A DNA stretch of 64,000 bases from Camellia lanceoleosa (GCA_025200525.1 CM045761.1:39812190-39876189), one strand, 5' to 3'; counted from the stretch's first letter, positions 43,373-55,218 are shown. Notes: generated by a model not told the origin, from the letters alone. A program made the numbers and translations.

Positions 43373-43765
43373 TTGTTACGCATGGTGTACAGCAGCAACT
43401 GTTGCACGTTTTATTGGGCCCATTTTAGAGCCTAATTCGATAATTTGAACCGTTAACATTTTAAAATGTATCAAGTAGAATATACTTGTAAAAAATCACG
43501 TCAATCAAATATCGTTGACCTTTTCTTTAAATCACATTTGTATTTAAATAAATAAATAAATGTAATTTTAAATATAAAACTCAATGTAAATGTGATTTGA
43601 TGAAAAAGATAACGATATCCGATTGACGTGATTTTGTACAAGTATATTTTACTCGATACTTTCTAAAATATAAACGGTTCAAATTATTGAATTAAGCCCT
43701 AAAATGAGCCCAATAAGGCGCGCAATAGTTGCTGTTGTGCACCCTGCGTAGCAATAATCCCGAAC
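43373..43765. mobile_element. Foldback MITE with about 150-bp inverted arms
   Basis: The left arm starts near GGGGTTATTGTTACGCA and the right arm reversed near CGGGATTATTGCTACGCA. They continue through shared ATTGGGC, AATTTGAACCGTT and ATCACGTCAATC words. The ends are approximate. The inner block resembles 39048-39350, so the two are one family. Confidence 0.7.
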
Positions 43766-45688
43766 TCAAAGTGATCTTGGCTCTCCATATATGTGTAAAG
43801 TCCACTCATGTACGTGCGGAGTTTACATCATAATTGGTCCAGATTTGTGGGGGTGGGAGTTTCAATCATTACTCGTTAGATAAAGATGAATTATATTAAC
43901 AATTCTTATAGATTGTAATTTATTTCATTTTGGTGTCTAATTTTTTAATTATAATACATTTGATCTTAAATTTTAAATCTTATTCTAAACAAGGACAAAG
44001 ATGTTTCTTTTCCAAATGATTCATTTCAATAACAAAGTCGTCATACAACTTTTTTTGTGTTGGTTAACTTGTATGTTGTTTGAAATATAATGTCGTTTTT
44101 TATTGAATAATGCTAACACTTTCTTAGTTATAAAATTCTGCTTGATTTGGTTTTCATAATCTATTTTTAGAAAAAATTTCTAAGAAACTAAAAATTAAAT
44201 TGATGAAAAAAAATTAAAACACATCATTTTTATATAATTTTCTTTTTTTGGGAAGGCATAAATAATTTTTAAATTGTTTTTTAATATTTATTTTTGTTAA
44301 ATTAGTTTTTATTTTTTCAAAAGTCAAATATAACGACAATTTTGATTTTGTTATTAAACCAATTTATTAAATCCAGAAATCCAAAACTAAATCATTTCAT
44401 ATATTAAACATATTGATTATATATTAAAAATTCAATAATGGTATATTACATGATAACCATAAAAAAAAAAAATGTTTGTTAACAACAAAAGCAATCATGT
44501 ATTACATGATAATCATCCAAAAACATCAACAAAAACAATCACTCATTACATACCATCATCCAAACAAATACTAAAATATATATTTGGTAAAAAAATACAA
44601 ATATAAAAATGTAAAAGATTTATCATTTTTATATAATTTTATCATTGGTGGGTAGAAATAGTTTTTAAAAATTCAAAAAAAAAAAAAAAACATTTTGACA
44701 TTTATTTTTGTTAAATTAGTTTATATTTTATAAAATTAACAATTTTACCCTTGAAATGAAGCATTTTCCGTTTGCAAGATGAATGATATCTTCAATTATC
44801 TTTATTTTGAATGACATTCAAAATTTTGAATCAAATGTATCATAATTGAAAAGTTAGAGACTAAAGTGACACAATTCCCAAACTATATGGACCGTTAATG
44901 TAATTCACCCACTAAATAAGATTACATAATCCCATTTATATTATTTTAGTTGTTATAATTTAGGTTGTTTACATGAAGACCCTTTAAACTATTGAAAACT
45001 TCCCTTTATCGCTTAAATTATAAAAGTTTATAAATGAACCCCTAAATTATTAAAAAAAATGTACCAGTTGGACCTCTTAATGGAAGGGGTCAAGGTGAAA
45101 CGCGTCAATATTTTAGGGGGGTCCATTTATAAATTTTTATAATTTAGATAATAAGGAAATACTTCTCAATAGTTTATCCATTTATATATTTTTACAGTTC
45201 ATAGAGTCAAAATAATATTTTATAACAATTTAAAGGGTCTCTATATAAATAATATTTTAGTCTTCGTTTGAGAAGAGCTAAAATAGCCTGATTTTTTGAC
45301 TTTTTGACTATTTTAGCCTGATCTTTTTAGCCTTGTTTGGTTTTTGTTTTTTGACTTTTTGATTTTTTAAGAACAAAAGTGTTATGATTATGGTTTTGAT
45401 ACTACATTTTGTTTTGTTGACTTATATAGCTAATTTTATCTCTTATACCTTTTTAGTCAAAAAGCCAAAACCAAACATAGCTTTAGACAATCTTGGAGTT
45501 GTTTTTTATTATAAAAATAAATAAATTAAGTTGAAATGAAAGTAGATAAAAATATATATATAAATAATTTGTGGAAAACATATTTTAAAAAGATGACTAA
45601 CTAAAATAAAAAAGTACCCTTTTAAAGTTAAAAAATATGCCAAAAAATTTAGTTGTTGATTATTTATATAGTATATTATTTTAGAATG
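43766..45688. other. AT-rich spacer with a MITE-like stretch
   Basis: At 45258-45482 the termini TCTTCGTTTGAGAAG and, reversed, AAGCTATGTTTGG look like another diverged member of the local MITE family. TTTAG occurs on both sides. Otherwise I see no genes or RNA genes. Confidence 0.45.
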
Positions 45689-45693
45689 ATAAT

Positions 45694-46049
45694 TGTGGGG
45701 ACATATTTTTTTGATAGCAACACGTGGCCAAGGTGGCACCGAAGTGCCACATGTCCTTGACTTGACGCCGAGGTAATCTCGGCTAAGCCGAGGTTATCTG
45801 CAGAAATACCGGAATCCGAGATGAGCGGATAAGTTACAAGAGTCATAGAATGAGGAAGGACTTCAGCCTGGATAAGGATAAAACTCTTAGGAAGTTTATC
45901 TTTATTTATTTGAGAGTCTTGGATAGGCATTGAGCCAGAGTCCATTGAAGCTAGACTTCTATAGGGATCAGGTCAGTGTTGGCTATAAGGCACCCTTGTG
46001 GGTTTAAGGTACGCTTTTTGTATTCTGAATAGTAAGTTAAGCACTTTTC
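45694..46049 (+). repeat. 5' LTR, truncated
   Basis: It matches the first part of the 3' LTR (52220 onward) with substitutions and small indels, up to GCACTTTTC, then switches to integrase sequence. Its TATA region is damaged compared with the TATAAAAG at 52519. Confidence 0.8.
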
Positions 46050-47074
46050 CACACATGAGGCAGGTCACTTGTTCATAGGGCCATTACTCAGGGGTACTAG
46101 TGGCCTTATATGCAGAAAGATACTGAAGCCTATGCCAGAAAGTGTGAGAAGTGCCAGAAATTTGCACCTTTGATACACCAACCAGCAGCAGATTTAAACC
46201 CAGTATCCAGCCCTTGGCCATTTGCCTAATGGGGCATAGATCTTGTTTGACAGCTGCCTCAGGTAACTAGACAAAGGAACTACCTGCTAGTGGCAACAGA
46301 TTACTTCACCAAGTGGGTAGAAGCTGAACCCCTCACAAAGATCCAAGATGTTGATGTGAAAAACTTCATATGGAAGAATATCATCACCAGGTTTGGGATT
46401 CTAAGAGCAATAAGAGCAGACAATGATACGCAATTTGACAGTAAGCTAATTAAGAGCTTTTGTGCAAAGTACAAGATCAAGAACTACTATTCCATTCCAA
46501 GCTTCCCTCAAAGCAATGGATAAGCAGAAGCATCCAACAAATTTATCTTGGATGGGATTAAGAAAAGGCTGGAAGTAGCAAATGGAAAGTGGGTAGATGA
46601 GTTACCCAGTGTACTCTGGGTATATCGGATTATGCCGAGAAGATCAACTGTGGAATTCCCATTTGCCATGACTTTTGGCACAAAGGTTGTAATCCCATTA
46701 GAGGTCGGCATCCTAGGGATCAAAACCCAGGGAGTGGAAAATGGGATTAATGATGCATTTTTAGCCCGAGATCTGGACTTAGTGAAAGAAAGAAGGGAGA
46801 AAGCAGCAATTCAACTGGGGGTACACCAGCAACAGCTTGCTAAGGCTTACAACAAAAAGGTTAACCAACGAGAGTTTCAAGTTGGGGACCTTGTCTTGAG
46901 AAAAGTCATCGGTAACAAGAAGGATCCTAGAGTGGGCAAACTTGGCCCAAATTGGGAAGGACCTTATAGAATCATCTCGGTCCTCGGCATTGAGGCATAT
47001 CGGCTTGAAGACAGCGAAGGCATAGAATTGCCAAGACCTTGGAGTACTTACAACCTAAAGTTTTTCTATCATTA
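46050..47074 (+). pseudogene. Gypsy integrase remnant (Tat lineage)
   Basis: The frame begins at the zinc-binding region (GRSLVHRA then KCEKCQKFAP; an H and the CxxC visible) and passes through the catalytic core: WGIDLV (Asp), ATDYFTKWVEAEPL, IRADND (Asp) and the Asn-Gly segment before the catalytic Glu. It ends with a GPNWEGPYRI C-terminal segment and a stop at 47072-47074. It is broken by stops at about 46056 (TGA), 46098 (TAG), 46227 (TAA), 46248 (TGA) and 46521 (TAA). From 46548 the frame is open to the end. It cannot make an active enzyme. Confidence 0.85.
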
Positions 47075-47183
47075 AGATTTCCTTTTATTTTTAAGTTTTT
47101 CTGTTATTAACCGAAATAATTAATAAAATCTTAGCTCGATTTTTTATCTCAAACTTGTGTAAAACAATTGACCAGTCATTTAG

Positions 47184-47672
47184 CGATATTTCTGATTGAA
47201 ACATGACGAATGACTTATTATATGGCAGAGTTAAATTATACTTGCATATAATAGAGTTGAACTAAGTCGGCGATGTTTCTGATTGAAACATGACGAATGA
47301 CTTAGACTTATTATATGACAGAGTTGAATTATACTTGCATATAATAGAGTTGAACTAAGTCGGCAATGTTTCTGATTGAAACATGACAAATGACTTAGAC
47401 TTATTATAAGACAGAGTTGAATTATATTTGAATATAATAGAGTTGAACTAAGCCGGCGATGTTTCTGATTGAAAATGATGAATGACTTAGACTTATTATA
47501 TGACAGAGTTGAATTATACTTGCATATAATAGAGTTGACAGAGTTGAATTATACTTGCATATAATAGAGTTGAACTGTTTCATGATGTTTCGATTGAAAC
47601 ATGATTTAATGACTTAGCCTTATTATATGGCAAAGTTGAATTATATTTGCATATAATCGAGTTGAACTAAGT
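47184..47672 (+). repeat. 93-bp tandem array between pol and the antisense ORF
   Basis: About five units start with CGATGTTTCTGATTGAAACA at 47184, 47271, 47364, 47457 and about 47583. Spacings are 87, 93, 93 and 126; the last is lengthened by an internal 33-bp duplication at 47510-47570. Each unit also has TATACTTGCATATAATAGAG. Confidence 0.85.
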
Positions 47673-47896
47673 TGAATTAACCTAGATTTGTTGTGTTGAC
47701 ATAATGAAAAATTTAAAGGACACTAAATACATATCAGTTAGATTAACAGAGACCGAGGTTGATAACCTCGCCGCCTCGCTTGAATCGATCCCGAGACAAG
47801 ATCATAGGTAGATGCTTAATGTGAACATCAGCAAAACTTATGTTCACATTAGGTTGGAGAAAAATGCTTGAAAGTTAGAATTTACATACTAAAGTT

Positions 47897-48180
47897 GGTT
47901 TAACACTTATTGAAATTTTAAGGAAAATTTATAAGTTGAAGTTTAGCCTAGGTCATGTTGAAAGAAAATTGGTTTAACACTTGTTGAAAATTTACAAGTT
48001 GAAGTTAAACCAAAGTTATGTTAAAAGAAAATGGGTTTAACACTTGTTGAAATTTTAAGAAAAATTTACAAGTTAAAGTTAAGCCGATGCCATGTTGAAA
48101 GAAAATTGGTTTAAACACTTGTTGAAATTTTTAAGAACAATTTACAAGTTGAAGCTAAACCAAAGTTATTTTTAAAGAAG
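47897..48180 (+). repeat. 74-bp tandem array, second type
   Basis: Four units start GGTTTAACACTTGTTGAAA at 47897, 47971, 48034 and 48108, with a deletion in the second. They share TTTACAAGTTGAAGTTAA and ATGTTGAAAGAAAAT words. Confidence 0.8.
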
Positions 48181-48648
48181 TATCTACGCATTTGCCGAGA
48201 TTACCATATTACCAAGATTTGGAAAATAATGGAAGCCGGAAGTCTTGATAAAACTTAAAGTGAAGTGGCATGTTTTAGATAAACACTTGTGAAAACTTTC
48301 TTACAGTGTTTTTCAATTGTCAAAAGCAGGCCAAGATAAACAAGTCAATGGGTATATCTGATGTATTTTTCCCTGAAGAGATTGCACAGTTAAGGTGTAC
48401 TTTGAAGAACACACAATCATACAAGACAGTAAAGGAAAGACAAGCATTCAAACACTTGGTCAAAAAAAAAAAAAAAGAGGAAGACTTGCATTCAAAGAAA
48501 AAAAACAAAAGAGGGCACTTCGGCCTAACAAAGAGATTACTTGTTCGGGTTACAAAGGTGGCACGTCGGCCAAATTAAAGCTAACATTGTTTCAAAAGTA
48601 AGGAAAAAAATACAAGGTACAAGAAATAAAGAAAAGCATCAAAATGGA

Positions 48649-51154
48649 CTACTCGGTGCCAATAGTTGGTTGTGTCCCAGCCTCAGAAGACAATTGTGAG
48701 CCCTTCTCAGCCGCGAGCTTGGCATCGATCTCTTGAAGAGTCTGGTCGATGCTCTTCTCGGCGATAGGTGCGTCAGATGTTGTCTTCTCAAGGGTAGTGT
48801 CTTTTGAGACTCTCATCCTCTTCATCCTGAGTCAAATCCAAGACTTGCTCATTCAGAGTTAGGGACTTGGCCCCAACAGCTTCTTCATTCTCCTCGGCCT
48901 CAGCCTAATCCTCGGACTCAGCGTCGTCCTCGGTCTAGCTTGAAGAGGGAGGGAATGGCAGGACGAGGTTACTAGCATTCTTGAGAGGAGAATCCTCGAG
49001 GACATCCAACTCTTTTAAAGCAGCCATCCAACCAAGGGTGAAACCCTTGTTGCATGCCTGCTTCACTTGCTTCTTGTAGTCTTCTTTGACGTCGGTCGCC
49101 CCCTCGGCATACGCCTTCTCATCCACCGCTTTGATCTCGGCTTCTTTTGTGGCCAAAGCAGTAATGAGCTCGGCCTGGGCTTCGGCAGTCTTCGCTTCGG
49201 CCTCTTTCTTTTCAGCCTCGAGGACCTTAGCGATGGCCTCAACAACTCCTGGCTTCTCGTCGGCCTCTTCTTCGGCCTATTTGGTCGCTTTAGCCCGATC
49301 CATCGTTGTCTTCATCTTGGTCTCAAATTTTATTGATGCCAAAGAAACTTGCAACCTCCTTAGTCTTGTTGATCAATTCTTCTCGATGTCAAAAGCTTGC
49401 ATCGCGAATGAGTGGGCATACTGGATCGCCTAGAAAAAATGGATAAAACAAAAGTTAGTAATTTTTACTAAGTATGGAAAAACAGAGAATGAAAAGTACC
49501 AAGTGTTAGGGGCTTACTTGTACAGAATGCTGCAATATCAGAGCGAAGTTTTCATGTTCACTGACCTTGGTGTTGCGTTCGAGGTCTTTTGGGAGAAGCA
49601 AGGCAGTAGAGAGGGCAACACCGACTTCGATGTCAGTCTCGTTGTCGCTGGCTCTAACTGGCTTGTCCTCGATTGTAATTGGAGGGGCTTAGGGGGCATC
49701 TGATTTTAAGGACCCCGAGGTTATGGCAGACTCCGACCTCGGCCTCTTTGACCTGGTGGATTCGAATGGTTCGGCCTCGGCGAGCCTCTTCTCGGCAGCA
49801 GAGGAGGTCTTCGCCTCTACCAGCTTTGAAATCGGCAAGGTGTCCTCAGTATCAATCTAAGTTACTGTTGCCTTGGGTTGGGCTTTCTTCAGCCTCTTTG
49901 GCTTTGGCTAAGACTAGGATGGTGAAGATTATACGATGACAATGTTGAGGATGTCGGCCAAGAGGTCTTCGGCAACAGCCTTCTTGCGCCCCATCTCATC
50001 AGAGGTCGCAGTGATTGTAACCTTCGTACCGAAATGAATTGCTGGTAGAGCTGTTGGTGGGTTTACTGGGTCGAAAGATGACACCTCAACACTTCAGTGT
50101 CTTCGGCTTCTAGTCCTGCCTACTGGTGCTTGCAGTGGAGCTCAACGTCGGCGCTGGCATTGAGAAAGTGGAATCGGCTATGGAGTTGAGGTTGATGGCT
50201 GTTCTGCTAGATCAAAGATAAATCCCTGATCTAGCTGAGGTAAAGAGGTTGTTGCAGGAGTTATAGCAGAATGGGGGGACTTGCTCTTTTTGGGGACGTC
50301 GGGCAAAGTCGATATGTAGGTTGGGATAAAATTCAACAGTAGAGGAGCCTTGCGCTGGTTAACAGGCAAGTCCAACAGCTTCTTCAAGTCCTTGCTGGGG
50401 TAGAAGTTTTTGCAGAAGTCCTTCGGGGGCTAAGGAAGAGCTGCAAAGACAAAACGAATGGACGTTAGCATATACAAGAATATCAAAGTAAGAAATGCTT
50501 GAAAGAAAGAAAATGTGACACTTGGCTCTTAACATCTCCCTTTCTAAAAACTGTTCGGCTTAGGGGATAGCGGTGAAAGTCATCATCTGGTTGAAACTCC
50601 CAGTTGCCCGAGACGATGAAGTAATCATCTCCAGCACCCTTGTTTGAGTCTGGGAGATCGGCAACGAGTTTGTATTCCGTCGACCTCGGCTTAAGGTAAC
50701 CTTTTTCTGACTTAAGACCACACATGGTGTAGCAGTACTGGATGTCGGCGAGGGTAACCCTAGCATTCTCTCTTTTCGCTAAGGCAATTATACCATTGAT
50801 AACTCGGTAAGAGTTAATGGCTAACTGCATTGGGTTTAGTTTATAATAATGGGCTTCTCGAAGGAGAATATCGAGAGAGAGCCTAAGACCACACTCTAAA
50901 AAGGCAACCACTGGGAAGGGCATGGAGTCGTTCTTGGGCATAATGGAGTCTTCCTCCCCTGCCAACCTAAGATGAACGTCGGCAGGGATGGCAAACTCTT
51001 GCCTAAAGTATTCTAACTTAGTTGGGGTGTTTACCTTCCACGTGAACATACCCATGATGTCGGCTAGAAGGACAAGGTTTCGAATTTCAGAAGGAAGTGT
51101 TCTTTGTCTAAGGTTTAAAAGACCTCGGCAAAACCTAAACGTATACTGGAGCAA
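48649..51154 (-). pseudogene. Antisense ORF of 'putative gypsy type transposon' type
   Basis: Exon-like part 1 (51154-50483, 223 codons) contains PFPVVAFLECGLRLSLDILL and KLNPMQLAINSYRVINGIIAL, resembling the plant family described as putative gypsy type transposon (Transposase_28, by memory). A donor-like GATGTTAAG and the acceptor-like TTTGTCTTTGCAG at about 50440 border a possible intron. Part 2 (50439-48649) is Lys/Ser-rich, then a charged Ala/Glu coiled coil (49400-49100) and a FTLGWMAALKEL tail, and ends TAG at 48651-48649. Several in-frame stops show decay. In known Tat elements such an antisense ORF lies between pol and the 3' LTR; its role is unknown. Confidence 0.65.
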
Positions 51155-52209
51155 GGGTATTTGAAGATCTAAATGGAATTTGTTTCAATTTTTCCTAAAG
51201 TTTGGAGTTCTAAAGAAAATCTCAATCCTAGAGTTACTAAAACAGGATGGTCAAAGGCAAGAATCTAGAAAAAACAACAAGAAAATAGAAACAAGAACAT
51301 GATTCAGACCCAAGAAAACGAGCAAGAACTCAAAGAACATTGAGTAAAGTTTGTGCAGGTGTGCAAGGCCAAGAACAGTAACAAAGTGGAGCGAGTGTGT
51401 ATGCAATTTGTACATAAAGGTCAAGAATCAAGAACTAAATTGGAAAAACACGAAATTGCAAGACAGAACATGCTCAAAAATGATGATGTTTAAATCACAG
51501 ATAGAGACTGAAGAGCATGAATGTGTTCGTCATGACAAGTAAACAGAGTATGAAAAACTAAAATAGTAACTCACCGAAGAGAACGAAGCCGGTGTGAGGT
51601 ACGCCGAAGTTGAATGCAGGTGGAACGAGTGGCAGAACGTCAAAAGCCTCGCTGGAGGGAAATAATGAAGTAGTTGCAGAAAGCTTTAAGAACGAAAATG
51701 GAGGATTTGGAAGAAAAATTTAGAAAGAGAAAGTTTTAGCGAAAACTAAGATGTGAAGTGAAAAAACGGAAAAAGGGAAAGGGTTTTTTGTCAAAACATG
51801 AAAAAGGCGGCAAAAATGGTATTGAATGTGCCCTGGACGACATGCCTCAGGTGGCGCACTCAAATGTGACGCAACTTGATGGCGCGCGGTCGTATGGTTC
51901 GACAGGAAGGGACGCTGGCAAAAACAGCTTGAAATACCGTATGCGTGATAAATTATACACGGTGAAAACTCTTGGAGTTCTTGATTTAGTAAAGCAACAA
52001 TCTTGGTTATGAGGACAATCTCATTTAAATAAACTTGAACAAACTTGGTTCTTGGTTTCTAAAACATTGATGCTAACACACGTATGTTTATCATATAGAG
52101 GCCGATGTGTGATGACCTCAGAATGAGTGATAGAACAAGTTTAGCCGACGTGCTATAAGTTCAAATGATATAGGTTCCATCACCTCAGGATGTCGAGGTA
52201 ATAGAACCT
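51155..52209. other. Region upstream of the antisense ORF
   Basis: Purine-rich on the plus strand; it would contain the antisense promoter and leader. An 84-codon plus frame at 51758-52012 has no family resemblance. No clear TATA box for the minus strand could be fixed by eye. Confidence 0.35.
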
Positions 52210-52218
52210 AGGGGGCAG
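52210..52218 (+). other. Polypurine tract before the 3' LTR
   Basis: AGGGGGCAG lies immediately before the TGTGGAGAC start of the 3' LTR. Confidence 0.6.
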
Positions 52219-52219
52219 T

Positions 52220-52758
52220 TGTGGAGACATATTTTTTGGATAGCAACACGTGGCCAAGGTGGCACCCAAGTGCTAGCCGAGGTGCCACGTGTCCTGACTT
52301 AACGCCGAGGTAATCTCCTGCCAGGCCGAGGTTATCTGAGGATACCTAATCCGAGATGAGCGGATAAGTTACAAGAGTCCTAGAATGAGAGAGGACTTCA
52401 GTCTGGATAAGGATAAAGCTCTTAGGAAGTTTATTTTTATCTATTTGAGAGTCCTGGAAAGGCATTGAGCCAAAGTCCATTGAAGCTAGACTTCTACAAG
52501 GATCAGGTCAGTGTTAGTTATAAAAGTAAGGCGCCCTCGTAGGTCTAAGGTACGCTTTTTGTATTTTGAATAGTGAGTTAAGCATTTTCGCTATCTTTGA
52601 GAGATAACTGACTTGATCGTCGAAATACCCTCGGGTGGACGAACCACCGCCGGAGTCTTTTTCTTTCTTTCACATGTGTCGTCGGCGCTAATCTATTCTC
52701 ACCGGTGTTCTCCAATTGAATACTTGTTTGGTAATGTGGTCAAAAAATAGCACACACA
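52220..52758 (+). repeat. 3' LTR of the Tat element, complete
   Basis: 539 bp from TGTGGAGACA to CACACACA, with TATAAAAG at 52519-52526. The exact ATAAT duplication that follows fixes the end. Confidence 0.75.
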
Positions 52759-52841
52759 ATAATTTTTAAAGAATACGTTAGTTGTAAATATTTATAATCA
52801 ATGATACAAGTTGAAAATATTAGAAATATATATATATATAC

Positions 52842-53013
52842 AACAATGATTCATCCCTCCTTTTCCCCCCACCCCCTTTGACCCCCTCTCTCTCTCATTG
52901 GTTACTTTTTCTTTTTCTTTTTCTTTTTTTTCCTGCTTCTCCAATCACCCCCTGCCACGTGGCAAAGGGGGTGAGGGGGTGACCCCCAAAAGGGGGTCCC
53001 AAGCATTATTCAT
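52842..53013. mobile_element. Partial copy of the 40390 MITE
   Basis: From AACAATGATTCATCC to the right end GGGGGTCCCAAGCATTATT it matches the right part of 40390-40626. The left GC-rich arm is missing. It lies inside a TA-repeat tract on both sides. Confidence 0.7.
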
Positions 53014-54076
53014 ATATATATATATTAGAACAAAATACATAAATATATAGTAGATTGTTTATATGGCAAGTTCTATTTATATAATTTTTCGGATAAAATA
53101 TACTCACTCCTTTAATTTTTGCCTGATTACATAGTATTCTTGTGATTTAAAAAAATCACATTTTCTTTCTTAAAGTTCACATGACTATGATTATAAGATT
53201 AATTGAACTTTTCAATGATTTACACACATAATCTTTGAAGATGCTTAAAAATGAGCTATGCATTTAGCTCAAATTGCCGATAACATGGTCATAATGGACT
53301 AAGACAATACAAACACTAGTTATACTACGTATTTATTAGTAAGTTTTCGAAGAGAACTCATTAAGAAATTTAAAATTATCATATAGTAATAAATGACGTA
53401 AATAATTTTTACGTAAATAATTTGTAATTATTTTAAAATTTATTAATTAATATCTGCATAAAACTCTTTGCCAAAAAATTAAGGGAAATTATTAGCCAGT
53501 GGTATTTTCACAAAATTATTACAAGTTGATGAAAAAATTTAATAATTTAATAATTAATATTTATAAAGTTCCACTGATATGTAATTGTTTTTCTAAATAT
53601 AGACTTATTTAAATTTTTTCCAACAACAGGTTCTTCGTAGGCTGGAGGTGGATATTTCTAAACGGGTACTACTAGGCACCACAAAGTTTTCTTTGTGTTT
53701 ATTTTTTGGGTCATAGAGATTTTCTTGTGGGTCTTCAAATCAACTTCATATTGGGCTTTGCGGATGTTTTAGACACACGGTTAGTTTGGGATATGAGTTG
53801 ATTTTTTGATTTGGAGTTAAAAAATCTTATTTGAGATGGTTTTTTTGACTTTTATAATAGAAAAAATATAATAATTATGAATTGAATGTGATATTTTATC
53901 TTTTTAGATTAAAAAACTCATTTTATTTTTTTTTTTTGTGACTATTTTAGTTGAAAAGCTTGGCACTTTTTCTTTCAAAAACAAGCTCATAGTGGGCTTC
54001 ACAAATTGGGTCTCATACAAAACTTGGAGCTTGAGGCACTGTTCTATCTTATGTTTGCTCCTTTCTTGCTTATTAA
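53014..54076. other. AT-rich spacer
   Basis: I see MITE-family-like words (TTTGGGATATGAGTTGATTT at about 53786) without a matching right end. No coding sequence is recognised. Confidence 0.45.
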
Positions 54077-54295
54077 GTCACCATTTGGCATTGGTTTTTT
54101 TAGTTGGTTTTTTTTTTTTAGTTAAGACTGTTTTAGCTTTGGACTAAAAAATTCGTTTAGTTTGATTTTTTTGACTTTTGTGAAAAAAAAAATAATAATT
54201 ATGATTTGACTGTGACACTTTGTTTTATTAGCTTATTTAGCCTAATTTGTCTTTTGTGTTTTTTTTAGCCCAGCTAAAGTTAGCCAAACAAAGGC
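54077..54295. mobile_element. Small PIF/Harbinger-like MITE
   Basis: Termini are GTCACCATTTGGCA and, reversed, GCCTTTGTTTGGCT. Exact TAA lies at 54074-54076 and 54296-54298. The interior is T-rich with TTTTTTGACTTTTGTGAAAA. Confidence 0.65.
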
Positions 54296-54538
54296 TAATT
54301 AGACGTAGCAAATGGGCGACATTGATTCATTGGGTGGCCTAAGTAGGGTGTGCGCGATGCGGGTTGGACAGTTTGAAATAAAATTACAAATTGAATGGTG
54401 GTTTGGTTGATTAACAGGTTGACAAATTGTGGTTTGGACGATTTTTGATGGATTAGCGGATTGAAGAATATTCTAACTAATTATCATACATTTGCATAAT
54501 ATATAACTCTAATTTGTATAATATTTTGCGTATATATA

Positions 54539-55035
54539 TCTATATAATAAAATAGGATGGTTTTTGAATTTCTCCAACACACATTTGTCCTACTAGGACA
54601 TTTGAACGGGTCAAATCTATTCAAATTATAAAACAACGGTTAAGATATATTTTTTTAAAAATATCTTACATATACATTTTCTATTTTCCCGCTTCTCTCT
54701 CTTACTTTTTCCTTTTCTCACCCATCCTTCTATGATCTCATGGTCCCAATGCTTTCTTTTCTTTTTATTTTTTTATTTTCTACCATTTTTATTTTTCTCT
54801 CTATTTGTTAATTATTTTTATTTTCTCATTTTTGTTCACATATTTTCGTTCATATTATTTGGAAAAGTCCGCGATTCCAGAATTAGGAGCCAGATTTTAC
54901 TGTGTTTAGTGTAGATTATATTAATGAATTTTTTAGTCCACAAATTAAATGAATTTGAACAATTAATTATTATTTTTAAATATATTGAATACCTGATAGA
55001 TTTTGTAAATTTAGATTTCAAATGAATCTTCAACA
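54539..55035 (+). mobile_element. Helitron 5' end of a second family
   Basis: A|TCTATATAATAAAATAGG followed by CACATTTGTCCTACTAGGACA and a CCCGCTTCTCTCTCTTAC word. The first 190 bp recur at 55036. No 3' hairpin-CTAG end is seen after it. Confidence 0.6.
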
Positions 55036-55218
55036 TCTATATAATAAAGCAGGATGGTTTTTGAATTTGTCCTACACACATTTGTCCTACTAGGACATTT
55101 GGACAGTTCAGATCTATTCAAATTATAAAACAACGGCTGAGATATATTTTTCAAAAAATATTGTACATATACATTTTCTATTTTCCCGCTTCTCTCTCTT
55201 ACTTTTTCCTTTTCTCAC
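55036..55218 (+). mobile_element. Second Helitron 5' end, cut by Athila
   Basis: A|TCTATATAATAAAGCAGG; it follows the 54539 copy closely until TTTTCTCAC at 55218, where the Athila LTR starts. The 54539 copy continues there with CCATCCTTCTATG. Confidence 0.65.

Larger units (their letters stand above)
45694..52758 (+). mobile_element. Deleted Ty3/gypsy Tat-lineage retrotransposon with antisense ORF
   Basis: The left LTR starts TGTGGGGACA at 45694 and the right LTR TGTGGAGACA at 52220, ending ...CACACACA at 52758. Exact ATAAT target duplications lie at 45689-45693 and 52759-52763. A deletion joins the left LTR at about 46049 straight to the integrase zinc-finger region, removing the LTR tail, primer site, gag, protease, RT and RNase H. 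The remaining parts, in order, are an integrase pseudogene, a 93-bp tandem array, a 74-bp tandem array, a minus-strand ORF and a purine tract. Tat lineage is assigned from integrase resemblance and from the antisense ORF plus 3' arrays known in that lineage. Confidence 0.8.

Noticed and set aside
47184..47672. CRISPR-like array of regularly spaced repeats
   Set aside because: Units are contiguous tandem repeats of 93 bp without unique spacers and lie inside a gypsy retrotransposon.
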